14,326 nucleotides of DNA, from NCBI GenBank assembly GCA_964424455.1, contig CAYRJA010000084.1:1-14326 (forward strand), read 5' to 3'. The position numbers and the translations under genes are program-made. This DNA is from CAYRJA01 sp964424455. GTDB lineage: Bacteria; Bacteroidota; Bacteroidia; Chitinophagales; UBA10324. Shown here one piece after another: positions 1 through 7,054 of this stretch (position 1 is the stretch's first letter; the number at the start of each line of letters is the position of its first letter). The notes beneath the pieces are model-generated. The model saw nothing but the letters and a program-made list of their open reading frames with translations. It was not told the origin of the DNA and did no database searches.

Positions 1-84
1 AACTGATTAACCAGCCACCCGCGATAGCTGCCTAACGACAATTTGGTATGCACCCCTGCATTCAAAACATTTCATACAATACTT

Positions 85-92
85 TATTTTTG
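85..92 (+). promoter_or_regulatory. Possible -7 element for miaE
   Basis: TATTTTTG fits the Bacteroidota -7 consensus TAnnTTTG and lies 64 bases before the miaE start. Upstream, at the expected -33 position, only TTC (61-63) is found instead of TTG, so support is weak. Confidence 0.22.
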
Positions 93-156
93 TCTGCTTC
101 TGTAGAACTCAGTTGATAAGTGTGTACGACTGAGAAAATAGCTGCACAAGTTTAAA

Positions 157-738
157 ATGTTAGGACTAAAATTACCAACCGATCCACGATGGGTGAATCT
201 TGCAGAAATGAGTCTGCAGGAAATTCTCACTGACCACGCATACTGTGAGCAAAAAGCTGCCTCAACCTGTATATCGCTGATTCAGTCTTATCCTGAAAGA
301 GAGAAATTAGTAGAAGATCTTTCTCCGATTGTAACAGAAGAGTGGGGGCATTTTAGAATGGTGCTTGCAGAGTTGAAAAAACGAAATCTGAAACTCGGAA
401 AACAAAGACGCGATAAGTATGTAGTGCAATTAATGAAACTTGAACGTAAAGGCGATAGAATAGAACGCCAGCTAATGGATAAACTGTTAATCAGCGCATT
501 AATTGAAGCAAGAAGCTGCGAGCGTTTCCGATTGTTGTCGGAAGGATTGAAAGAAAAAGAACTGCGGGATTTTTATCACCTGTTTATGAAGTCAGAAGCC
601 GGACATTATCGTCTCTTCATGGATTTGGCAAAAGAATATATGCCTGCCTCTATAGTGAATGAGAGATGGCAAGAGATGCTTGAAATAGAAAAGGAAATTA
701 TTTACTCACTCGAATTGCGTGGAGACAGAATGCATTAA
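157..738 (+). CDS. miaE: tRNA-(ms2io6A) hydroxylase, MiaE-like
   Basis: MiaE is an O2-dependent non-haem diiron monooxygenase. It hydroxylates the isopentenyl side chain of ms2i6A at position 37 of tRNAs reading U-starting codons, after MiaA and MiaB have acted. The 193-residue protein is all-helical and ferritin-like. Both halves of a diiron site are visible: Glu31 in a DHAYCEQKA segment, Glu62 and His65 in EEWGH, Glu117 in IEARSCERF, and Glu147 and His150 in SEAGH. The length matches the family (about 190-200), so the gene looks intact. The start is the first ATG after an A/T-rich leader; no Shine-Dalgarno is visible, as expected for Bacteroidota. It stands alone on the plus strand and ends at a terminator shared with the convergent rpsP. 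miaA and miaB are not in the window, so the substrate is inferred from the family. Confidence 0.93.
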   Translation: MLGLKLPTDPRWVNLAEMSLQEILTDHAYCEQKAASTCISLIQSYPEREKLVEDLSPIVTEEWGHFRMVLAELKKRNLKLGKQRRDKYVVQLMKLERKGDRIERQLMDKLLISALIEARSCERFRLLSEGLKEKELRDFYHLFMKSEAGHYRLFMDLAKEYMPASIVNERWQEMLEIEKEIIYSLELRGDRMH

Positions 739-761
739 CTTTTTACTCGCCTGTTCAAATA

Positions 762-792
762 AAAAAAGCCCTTCTACAAGAAGAGCTTTTTT
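762..792. terminator. Bidirectional intrinsic terminator, miaE/rpsP
   Basis: This is a near-perfect inverted repeat between two convergent genes. The left arm at 762-775 pairs with the right arm at 779-792 over 14 positions with one C-A mismatch (770 with 784), leaving a three-base loop ACA. The G/C-containing core is flanked by six A on the left and six T on the right. On either strand the hairpin is therefore followed by a U tract. It can end miaE on the plus strand and rpsP on the minus strand. Confidence 0.8.
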
Positions 793-815
793 CATTCTTT
801 TAATCTTTGGTTTGG

Positions 816-1253
816 TTATGCAGTAGGTGCTGCAGGAGTTGCGGCTTCTCCTTCAGCGCTCTTTTTACTTTTCTTTTTGCGTACAGGTTTACCTGTTTTT
901 TTAGCATCCATAATAGAATTACGGTGAGATTCTTCCCAAGCAGACATTTTACTGTCAGCAATTTCTTGTGTCAGCACTCCTTTTGTCACTCCGCGCAGCA
1001 AGTGTTTATGATAAAGAATTCCTTTGTAAGAGAGAATTTTGTGAACTGTATCCGTTGACTGAGCGCCTTTTTGCAGCCAGTCGAGTGCACGATCTTTATT
1101 AATGTCAATCGTAGCGGGAATTGTTGTCGGATTGTAAATTCCGATTTTCTCAATGAATTTACCATCTCTCGGCGAACGAGAATCGGCAATGACGATGTGA
1201 TAGAAAGGAGCTTTCTTTCTTCCCATGCGTTGAAGTCTGATTTTAACAGGCAT
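816..1253 (-). CDS. rpsP: 30S ribosomal protein S16
   Basis: S16 binds 16S rRNA in the body of the small subunit and is needed for its assembly. The N-terminal 80 or so residues are canonical: an MPVKIRLQRMG start, then basic KKAPFY, then ADSRSPRDG and the IGIYNP segment. The ATG follows an in-frame stop six bases upstream, which fixes the start. At 145 residues it is much longer than the 82-residue E. coli S16. The extra part runs through a helical stretch and ends in a Lys-rich, then Ala/Pro/Thr-rich tail (about residues 116-145). Longer S16 proteins are known in Bacteroidota, so the tail is not by itself a sign of damage. The gene is not followed by rimM, trmD or rplS, which follow it in many bacteria. 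It is monocistronic, with its own promoter and terminator. Confidence 0.97.
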   Translation of the reverse strand: MPVKIRLQRMGRKKAPFYHIVIADSRSPRDGKFIEKIGIYNPTTIPATIDINKDRALDWLQKGAQSTDTVHKILSYKGILYHKHLLRGVTKGVLTQEIADSKMSAWEESHRNSIMDAKKTGKPVRKKKSKKSAEGEAATPAAPTA

Positions 1254-1278
1254 TGATTAATTGTCTTTTTTAGGGGTG

Positions 1279-1308
1279 CAAATATAGACTAAATGAACTA
1301 AGATACAA
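1279..1308 (-). promoter_or_regulatory. rpsP promoter, Bacteroidota type
   Basis: On the minus strand, TTG (1308-1306), a 19-base spacer and TATATTTG (1286-1279) match the -33/-7 consensus TTG...TAnnTTTG. Transcription would start near 1275, giving a leader of about 20 bases before the rpsP ATG at 1253. The same 19-base geometry is found upstream of the lipoprotein gene in this window. Confidence 0.55.
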
Positions 1309-1391
1309 GTAACTATATTCGATTTTGCTTAAATCTGTATACAATTAAGACTTATTGGAAGATTTATTATAGAATTTAGTTGCTTATATGG

Positions 1392-1409
1392 AAAAAAACG
1401 GTTCAACCG
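1392..1409 (-). terminator. Possible short terminator after phoH
   Basis: Just past the phoH stop codon, on the minus strand, a 4-bp GC-rich stem (CGGT/ACCG, three-base loop) is followed directly by seven T. The T tract and position are right for an intrinsic terminator, but the stem is very short. Confidence 0.35.
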
Positions 1410-1411
1410 GT

Positions 1412-2386
1412 TCAATTATTTGTTTCATCATCCGAATGTTTCGGATCAGAATTTTCATACGCTTTAATAATATGTTTCACCAGACGATGGCGTACTACAT
1501 CTGATTCATTTAGAAAGACCACTCCAATGCCTTCAATCTCCTTGAGAATATCCAGCGCTTTAAAAAGTCCGCTGCGCTGGTGTTTTGGTAAATCAATCTG
1601 CGTTAGGTCGCCGGTGATGATTGCCTTGGCATTCGGACCAATTCGGGTAAGAAACATTTTGATTTGCGAATCCGTCGTGTTTTGTGCTTCATCGAGAATA
1701 ATGTAAGAATTATCTAAAGTTCTTCCGCGCATAAAAGCGAGAGGCGCTACTTCTATAATTCTGTTCGCCATATAATAACTCAGTTTATCAGCAGGAATCA
1801 TATCATCCAATGCATCATAGAGCGGGCGCAGATAAGGGTCAACTTTTTCTTTCAAATCACCGGGCAGAAATCCGAGCGATTCGCCGGCTTCCACAGCAGG
1901 GCGGGTGAGTATAATTTTTTTTATCTGCTTGCTTTTCAATGCACGAACGGCTAATGCAACTGCCGTATAAGTTTTTCCGGTTCCTGCAGGACCAATAGCA
2001 AACAGAATATCATTTTCTTCAGATTCAGATACCATTTTTTTCTGGTTTGTGGTACGTGCTTTTACTACCACACCATTGGGACCATATACAATTACATCTT
2101 CGGCAAACTTGAACACATCCAAATCTGAAGGGTCACCTTCTCCAAGTAAATCCTCAGTGGTTTTATCGGAAATACGTCCGTATTTTTCCACAAACTGAAT
2201 CATCAGATTCACCTTTTCTTCCAACGCCTCAATATCGTTGTGGCTGCCTTCAATTTTTATTTGATTGCCACGTGAAACAATTTTTAGTTTTGGGAATGCT
2301 CTTTTCAGTAAGTTCAGTCGTGAGTTGTTGATGCCGAGAAAATCAACCGGCTCTATGCTGTCAAGTGTAATTGTTAAATCTGTCAA
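1412..2386 (-). CDS. phoH: PhoH-family ATPase (YbeZ type)
   Basis: PhoH/YbeZ proteins are cytoplasmic P-loop ATPases linked to RNA metabolism. In many bacteria they work with the endoribonuclease YbeY, though their exact substrate is unsettled. The 324-residue protein has an N-terminal RNA-binding-like region (about residues 1-80). It then has Walker A GPAGTGKT at 132-139, the family motif TRPAVEAGE at 161-169, Walker B LDEAQNTT at 231-238, and a C-terminal stretch with TRIGPNAK and ITGDLTQIDLP. The length is typical. The start is a TTG at 2384-2386: an in-frame stop lies at 2417-2419 and no ATG or GTG falls between. The N-terminus MTDLTITLDSIEPV fits the family. ybeY is not adjacent. The gene is divergent from the SAM hydrolase gene. 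Confidence 0.93.
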   Translation of the reverse strand: MTDLTITLDSIEPVDFLGINNSRLNLLKRAFPKLKIVSRGNQIKIEGSHNDIEALEEKVNLMIQFVEKYGRISDKTTEDLLGEGDPSDLDVFKFAEDVIVYGPNGVVVKARTTNQKKMVSESEENDILFAIGPAGTGKTYTAVALAVRALKSKQIKKIILTRPAVEAGESLGFLPGDLKEKVDPYLRPLYDALDDMIPADKLSYYMANRIIEVAPLAFMRGRTLDNSYIILDEAQNTTDSQIKMFLTRIGPNAKAIITGDLTQIDLPKHQRSGLFKALDILKEIEGIGVVFLNESDVVRHRLVKHIIKAYENSDPKHSDDETNN

Positions 2387-2411
2387 ATTATTTAGTTTTA
2401 TTTTAGCAGCC

Positions 2412-2419
2412 CAAAGTTA
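2412..2419 (-). promoter_or_regulatory. Possible -7 element for phoH
   Basis: On the minus strand this reads TAACTTTG, an exact fit to TAnnTTTG, about 25 bases before the TTG start. I see no TTG at the -33 distance, so only half of the promoter is supported. Confidence 0.33.
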
Positions 2420-2522
2420 TAAACTTTAAACTTTAGCGCTTTGTGATTTCTAAAAGGTAAACGTGCAAAAGTTTCACATTGTCCTTTGAGAAAGACACAG
2501 CCGAAAAGTTCGCTTTCATTTG

Positions 2523-3299
2523 ATGAACATCGTTACACTTACTACTGATCTTGGGCTAACCGACCACTATGTTGCTGTCGTGAAAGGTGAGTTACTGAAA
2601 GCAGTTTCCGACGTTCAGATTATAGATATCAGCCATGAGATTAAACCATTTGATATTGCGGATGCAGCGTTTGTACTCAGAAACAGTTATGAGCATTTTC
2701 CCGCAGGCACATGTCATATTGTTGGTGTGAATACGCAACAACATGAAGATATGGGATTCTTAGTGATTGATAATGCAGAACAGTTTTTTATCGGTCCTGA
2801 CAATGGAGTTTTCTCTCTTGTATTTGATGAGTTGCCGGCAAGGGTCTTCCGTTTGAAAAATGATTCACAAATCAAATACAATACATTCCCTATAGGCAGT
2901 ATAATGGTGGAAGTATTTAAGCATCTTTCTTCCGGAAAAAATATATTGGATATTGCAGAAGCTACACGCAACATTCAGACATTGATTCCGATGCGTCCGA
3001 TATTTAATGAACGGTATATACGAGCTTCAATTATCCATTTTGACAGGTTTGAAAATGCAATACTGAATATCCGTAAAAAAGAATTTGATGAGATAAGCAA
3101 GGGAAGAAATTTCCAATTGTATTTTAACAAGAATGATGATATACGAAGCATATCAAAAAATTATTTCGATGGTAATGAATCGGAGATACTTTGCTTCTTT
3201 AATTCTTCCGGCTATCTTGAAATTGCAATGAACCAAGGCAATATAGGAGGTTTGCTGGGATTGAGAATTGGTGACACTATTCAACTTGAATTTAAATGA
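2523..3299 (+). CDS. SAM hydrolase family (DUF62; chlorinase/fluorinase fold)
   Basis: Members of this family bind S-adenosylmethionine. Most bacterial and archaeal ones use water to split it into adenosine and methionine (SAM hydroxide adenosyltransferase); a few relatives are halogenases. The N-terminal domain opens with TLTTDLG (5-11) and DHYVA, followed by IDISHEI (35-40) and GPDNG (91-95). A His in KHLSSG (134) sits where the family has a conserved His. The C-terminal domain ends with FNSSGYLEIAMNQGN (226-240), the usual SAM-contacting strand-loop. One change is visible: the common F-G-N turn is F-E-N here (Glu177). ATG at 2523 is preferred to the in-frame TTG three bases before it. Length is 258 residues, normal for the family. 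The stop overlaps the next start (ATGA), indicating one transcript and coupled translation. Hydrolase is more likely than halogenase, but this is inferred from family frequency. Confidence 0.85.
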   Translation: MNIVTLTTDLGLTDHYVAVVKGELLKAVSDVQIIDISHEIKPFDIADAAFVLRNSYEHFPAGTCHIVGVNTQQHEDMGFLVIDNAEQFFIGPDNGVFSLVFDELPARVFRLKNDSQIKYNTFPIGSIMVEVFKHLSSGKNILDIAEATRNIQTLIPMRPIFNERYIRASIIHFDRFENAILNIRKKEFDEISKGRNFQLYFNKNDDIRSISKNYFDGNESEILCFFNSSGYLEIAMNQGNIGGLLGLRIGDTIQLEFK

Positions 3300-3583
3300 T
3301 TGTAAGAATAGTTAAAATGACTTTTCATCCGGATAAGGTTGAAGAATTTTTATCAGTGTTTGAAGAAGTGAAAAATAAAATTGCTTCTTTCTCCGGATGT
3401 CGTCACTTAGAGTTATGGCAGGATAATGTGAACAAGAATATATTGTTTACTTACAGTATATGGGAAGATGAGCAAGCGTTAAATCATTATCGCTTCTCTG
3501 AACTGTTTAAAACCACATGGAGTCGGACCAAAATTCTTTTTAAGAAAAAAGCAGAAGCATGGAGTCTTAATAAAGTAGGGTAG
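3296..3583 (+). CDS. Small ABM-domain protein (dimeric alpha/beta barrel)
   Basis: This 95-residue protein resembles the antibiotic biosynthesis monooxygenase (ABM) domain, a ferredoxin-like fold that dimerises into a barrel. It shows the usual order: a first strand (MIVRIVKMTFHP), a helix with DKVEEFLSVFEEVK, the turn FSGCRHLEL (32-40), a strand ending FTYSIWED (51-58), a YRFSELFKTTW helix, and a final A-x-AWSL strand. The family includes quinol monooxygenases (YgiN-like), haem degraders and proteins without known catalysis, so the substrate cannot be read from sequence. No cofactor motif is expected in the family. The gene overlaps the stop of the SAM hydrolase gene by four bases, so the two are probably made in step. 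Confidence 0.8.
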   Translation: MIVRIVKMTFHPDKVEEFLSVFEEVKNKIASFSGCRHLELWQDNVNKNILFTYSIWEDEQALNHYRFSELFKTTWSRTKILFKKKAEAWSLNKVG

Positions 3584-3708
3584 AGGATTCTGTGATTTAT
3601 ATAGAGAGAAAATCTGCTTTATGTTCTCTGAGAAATAATATACATGGTAAACAGCATCTCCGTAAAGAACAGATTGTTGATTGCTTACATCTTTTTGCTA
3701 AAGAATAA

Positions 3709-3739
3709 TTGCTAACTTTATATGACTTAAATGATTTTG
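3709..3739 (+). promoter_or_regulatory. Possible promoter for the hemerythrin-like gene
   Basis: TTG (3709-3711), a 20-base spacer and TGATTTTG (3732-3739) fit TTG-N20-TAnnTTTG with one mismatch (G for A at the second base of the -7 element). A start near 3746 would leave a leader of about 50 bases. The surrounding 213-base gap (3584-3796) holds no gene that I can support. Confidence 0.33.
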
Positions 3740-3796
3740 ATGTGAGGTAAATAAGCAAATGAAGATACACTAAAGTCAGACTAAAATCAAAATCTT

Positions 3797-4270
3797 ATGG
3801 ATAAGAATAATAAGAATGACACTAAACCTATCAAGCGGTCAAATACATTTGTTGCATTAAGCAGAGAACATCATCACTCGCTGTTACTAAGTTGGAAAAT
3901 AAAAGAAGGACTATCAAAGAATGTTGCTCCCGACAGAATCTATAAATATTTACAATGGTTTACTGAAACTCATCTGCTCAAGCAATTTGAGTTAGAAGAA
4001 AAATATATTTTTCCTCTGTTAAGTGAAGTACATCGTAACAAAGCTTTAGAACAACATCAGCAGTTGAAGCGCTTGCTGTCCGCTAACCCAAAAAATGAAC
4101 AGACGCTGACAACATTTCATAATCTGCTGACGGAGCATATCAGATGGGAAGAAAGAGAATTGTTTGATGAAGCACAAAAGAATCAAAGAATTAAAGAGTT
4201 AGAGGGAATAGAAGTTTTGAATAAAAAAGTAGAATTTATAGATAACGAGTCGGATATATTTTGGACATAA
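3797..4270 (+). CDS. Hemerythrin-like cation-binding protein
   Basis: Hemerythrin-like proteins are four-helix bundles that hold a metal centre, usually a di-iron site, through His and Glu. They sense or carry O2, or respond to iron or nitric oxide. The 157-residue protein has the family's SREHHHSLL start (His25-27), a second helix ending FELEEKYIFP (64-73, Glu67 and Glu68), EQHQQL (His87), and EHIRWEERELF (His114, Glu118, Glu119). The position that is normally His in HFxxEE is Gln63 here (codon 3983-3985). His59, one turn earlier, might replace it, or the site may be incomplete. There is no signal peptide or membrane segment, so it is cytoplasmic. It lies 117 bases upstream of the proton ATPase in the same direction and may be cotranscribed; no terminator is visible between them. 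Metal content is unproven. Confidence 0.8.
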   Translation: MDKNNKNDTKPIKRSNTFVALSREHHHSLLLSWKIKEGLSKNVAPDRIYKYLQWFTETHLLKQFELEEKYIFPLLSEVHRNKALEQHQQLKRLLSANPKNEQTLTTFHNLLTEHIRWEERELFDEAQKNQRIKELEGIEVLNKKVEFIDNESDIFWT

Positions 4271-4387
4271 ATATTTTATTTAGTAAAAAATAGTGGATCA
4301 ATCATATAGTTAATTTTTGAACAGAGCAGGGTGGAACCGTTATCATCATAAGGTGTTACAGTATTTCATTTGCTTTATTATTATTGC

Positions 4388-6724
4388 ATGGACAGTGGAC
4401 TTTTAGACAGAGATATTGATTTATTAAGAGAGAAATTTGGTTATAATGAAGTTAAGCAGAAGAAAACTCCCGTAGTAGTATTATTTCTGAAACACTTTAC
4501 CGGACTGACAGCATATATGCTGGAAGCAACAATAGCTATTTCATTTTTATTAGGTAAAACATTTGATGGTTGGATAATTATTGCGCTATTGGTTTTCAAT
4601 GCCGTAATAGGTTTCTACAATGAGCTAAAATCAAGTAAAACAGTAGCCGCTCTTCAGCAAAAGTTACAAGTAGTGGTAAGAGTCTTACGCAATAGTGAAT
4701 GGAAACAATTACCCTCAAGAGAATTATTGCCCGGTGATGTGGTGCGTATCCGTACAGGTGACTTCTTAACTGCTGATATGCAGGTGACAGAAGGCAGTAT
4801 TATGACTGATAAATCTGCCCTTACCGGAGAATCTGCTTTAATAGAATGTAACACCGGAGAGGCACTCTATTCAGGATCTATAGTAAAATCCGGTGAGTGT
4901 ACAGCTAAAGTTACAAGTATTGGACTAAACACACTTTTAGGTAAGACAGCTAACCTGGTTCATGCTGCAAAAAATAAAATGCACATGGAAGCGGTAGTGA
5001 TAAAAGTAGTGAGAGTGCTTTTCGTTTCTGTAGTCGGTATCTTAACTGTGACAACTATTGTAGGATTACTGAACGGGCAAAGTTTCATTTCTATAATGCC
5101 ATTGGTACTGATATTACTTGTTTCAGCCGTGCCTGTAGGATTACCTGCCATGTTTACCATCAGCATGGCAAGAGGTTCAAAAGAGTTGGCAGAGCGTGGA
5201 TTATTAGTAACAAGATTAAGCGCTACCGAAGATGCAGCTACTCTTACCACACTTTGTATTGATAAGACCGGAACGCTTACAAAAAACATTTTATCGCTGC
5301 AGCAAATATACTGTAACAGCGGTTACAGTCAGGAAGATGTGCTGCTGTTTGGCTCATTGGCTTCGGTGAAGGAAGATAATGATGCAATAGATATGGCATT
5401 TTTCCGAGAGGCAGAAAAGCAAAGAGTTAATCTTTCTGAATACAAGCAAATATCTTTTATGCCATTCAATTCTGAAACAAAAAGAACGGAAGCAGAAATA
5501 TCATCACCTGAAGGAAAAAAACTTTCAATAGCAAAAGGAGCATTCAATGCTATAAAAAATATCTGTGTTACAGCAGACATAAGTATTGATAGAACAGTAG
5601 ATGAATGGGCACAGAAGGGATATAAAACAATAGCTGTTGCAGTTAAAAAAAACGAAGAGTGGAAAATGGCCGGAATAGCTGCACTCTATGATGCTCCATG
5701 GGATAATGCAAAAGACATTCTTGCACAATTGATAGAATCCGGATTAACCATCAAGATGCTTACAGGTGATGCTTTACCTATTGGTAAACAGATAGCAAAA
5801 GAAGTAGGAATAGGAGATAAGGTAATTTCAGTAGTAGATGTAAGGGAAATTGACGGAAGTTTTTCGGCTAAAACTATTCATGAATACGATGGTTTTGCAG
5901 AAGTATTGCCTGCTGATAAGTTTAATATGGTAAGAGCTTTCCAAAAAGAAAGTAAGATTGTGGGAATGACCGGTGATGGTGTGAATGATGCACCGGCGCT
6001 GAAGCAGGCGGAAGTGGGTATTGCAGTAAAAACAGCGACTGATGTAGCCAAACAAGCAGCGAGTATTATTTTATTGAAAGACGGCTTGCAACAAATGCTT
6101 GACTTGATAAAAGTAGGGCGTGGTATTCATATCCGGATTGTAAATTATACTGTAAATAAAATAGCTAAAACCATACAGACCATACTCTTCGTTTGCGTTA
6201 CTTTCATTCTGACGAAGCAATTTGTTGTATCTCCATTGGATATGATTATTATGCTTTTCCTGATTGACTTTGCAGTACTGTCGCTTTCAGTAGATAAAGT
6301 TACCATAAGTGAAAAACCTGCGAATTGGAATATCAGCCCTCTTGTACAAAAGGGTGTGCTGCTTGGCTCACTACTTTTTATAGAATGTTTTGTTTGGTTT
6401 TTTATCGCAAAAAATTTATTCGGAATTACAGACGAGGAAGAGTTGCACTCACTGGGTTTTGCCTGTCTGTTTTATTCAAGTCTGATAGCAATACTTGTCA
6501 TTCGTACAGATAAAAGGTTTTATCAGCAGCCTATCAGCAGGACATTGCTCTTTGTAATAATTATAGATGCTGCCTTAGTAATTGGTTTGTTATCAGTTGG
6601 CATTACTGAATTTAAACCATTGACTGCTACAATAGCCGTTATTACCATCCTTTATTTTCTGTTCTGCAATCTGGTAATAAACGACTACCTGAAAATAATT
6701 TTTACAAGACAGAGAAAGCAGTAA
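4388..6724 (+). CDS. P-type ATPase, probable proton pump (type IIIA)
   Basis: This is an integral membrane pump with ATP-driven cation export, most like the plasma-membrane H+-ATPases of plants, fungi and some prokaryotes. Every core motif is present: TGES in the actuator domain (146-149), PVGLP in the M4 ion path, DKTGTLT with the phosphorylated Asp292, KGA in the nucleotide domain (383-385), MTGDA, and TGDGVND (528-534). About ten membrane segments can be placed: two before the actuator domain, two before Asp292 and six after the P domain. In M6, LIDFAVLSLSVDK puts Asp627 where plant pumps carry the proton-binding Asp684 of AHA2. No heavy-metal domain or CPC motif is present, which argues against P1B, and the IIIA features argue against Ca2+ pumps. 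I chose ATG at 4388 (778 residues) over an in-frame TTG at 4370, because MDSGLLDRDID begins like the family's cytoplasmic N-terminus. The plant-type C-terminal autoinhibitory domain is absent. Confidence 0.88.
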   Translation: MDSGLLDRDIDLLREKFGYNEVKQKKTPVVVLFLKHFTGLTAYMLEATIAISFLLGKTFDGWIIIALLVFNAVIGFYNELKSSKTVAALQQKLQVVVRVLRNSEWKQLPSRELLPGDVVRIRTGDFLTADMQVTEGSIMTDKSALTGESALIECNTGEALYSGSIVKSGECTAKVTSIGLNTLLGKTANLVHAAKNKMHMEAVVIKVVRVLFVSVVGILTVTTIVGLLNGQSFISIMPLVLILLVSAVPVGLPAMFTISMARGSKELAERGLLVTRLSATEDAATLTTLCIDKTGTLTKNILSLQQIYCNSGYSQEDVLLFGSLASVKEDNDAIDMAFFREAEKQRVNLSEYKQISFMPFNSETKRTEAEISSPEGKKLSIAKGAFNAIKNICVTADISIDRTVDEWAQKGYKTIAVAVKKNEEWKMAGIAALYDAPWDNAKDILAQLIESGLTIKMLTGDALPIGKQIAKEVGIGDKVISVVDVREIDGSFSAKTIHEYDGFAEVLPADKFNMVRAFQKESKIVGMTGDGVNDAPALKQAEVGIAVKTATDVAKQAASIILLKDGLQQMLDLIKVGRGIHIRIVNYTVNKIAKTIQTILFVCVTFILTKQFVVSPLDMIIMLFLIDFAVLSLSVDKVTISEKPANWNISPLVQKGVLLGSLLFIECFVWFFIAKNLFGITDEEELHSLGFACLFYSSLIAILVIRTDKRFYQQPISRTLLFVIIIDAALVIGLLSVGITEFKPLTATIAVITILYFLFCNLVINDYLKIIFTRQRKQ

Positions 6725-6773
6725 ACGCAGTTATACAACCGTTACAATAACTACTTCTTATGCACCTCTGAAA

Positions 6774-7034
6774 TTATTTCTTCTCGTCCTGCTTGAGTTT
6801 TTGTGCATCTTCCTGCAGTTTCATTTTTGCATTTGCTTCTTCGTCCTTTACGCCAACTGCCGTTTGCACGGTAGCGGAGTCGTCAGCTAATACTTGCTCA
6901 TCCTGACCAACTAAGGAAGTGTCCGCTTTGAATGATTCTTCAGTAGTAGTTGATTGATTTTCGCTGTTACTGCAAGCTGTTGTCATAGCAAAAAGTGTAA
7001 CCAGCATAGCTGTATTCAATATAGTGCTTTTCAT
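6774..7034 (-). CDS. Small acidic lipoprotein, hypothetical
   Basis: The function is not recognised. The 86-residue precursor starts MKSTILNTAMLVTLFAM and has a lipobox-like TTAC ending at Cys21, so a signal peptidase II-cleaved, lipid-anchored envelope protein is likely. The mature part (about 65 residues) is hydrophilic and has no second hydrophobic stretch. It opens with a Ser/Asn/Glu/Thr-rich linker, then an acidic middle (VGQDEQVLADDSA), and ends in a Lys/Glu/Gln/Ala-rich segment, probably helical (EANAKMKLQEDAQKLKQDEKK). A threonine at -3 of the lipobox is less common than Leu but is tolerated in Bacteroidota. It lies downstream of parC on the same strand but has its own promoter. It is convergent with the ATPase gene, with only 49 bases between and no clear hairpin there. 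Confidence 0.7.
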   Translation of the reverse strand: MKSTILNTAMLVTLFAMTTACSNSENQSTTTEESFKADTSLVGQDEQVLADDSATVQTAVGVKDEEANAKMKLQEDAQKLKQDEKK

Positions 7035-7054
7035 AATGTTATATTATTTAAAGT

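Noticed and set aside
7..75. A 22-codon minus-strand open frame (MKCFECRGAY...) at the left edge with a zinc-ribbon-like CxxC start.
   Set aside because: Far too short, and it shows no further family signal before its stop; chance is the simpler explanation.
1380..1706. A 108-codon plus-strand frame opposite phoH.
   Set aside because: It lies antisense to the strongly conserved phoH ATPase, and its product is Cys/Ser/Phe-rich without any domain.
3605..3629. Hairpin AGAGAA/TTCTCT with a 13-base loop after the ABM gene.
   Set aside because: The stem is weak and A/T-rich, the loop is large and no T tract follows, so it is not convincing as a terminator or small RNA.
6725..6773. A terminator was sought between the convergent ATPase and lipoprotein genes.
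   Set aside because: No stable stem or T tract is present on either strand.
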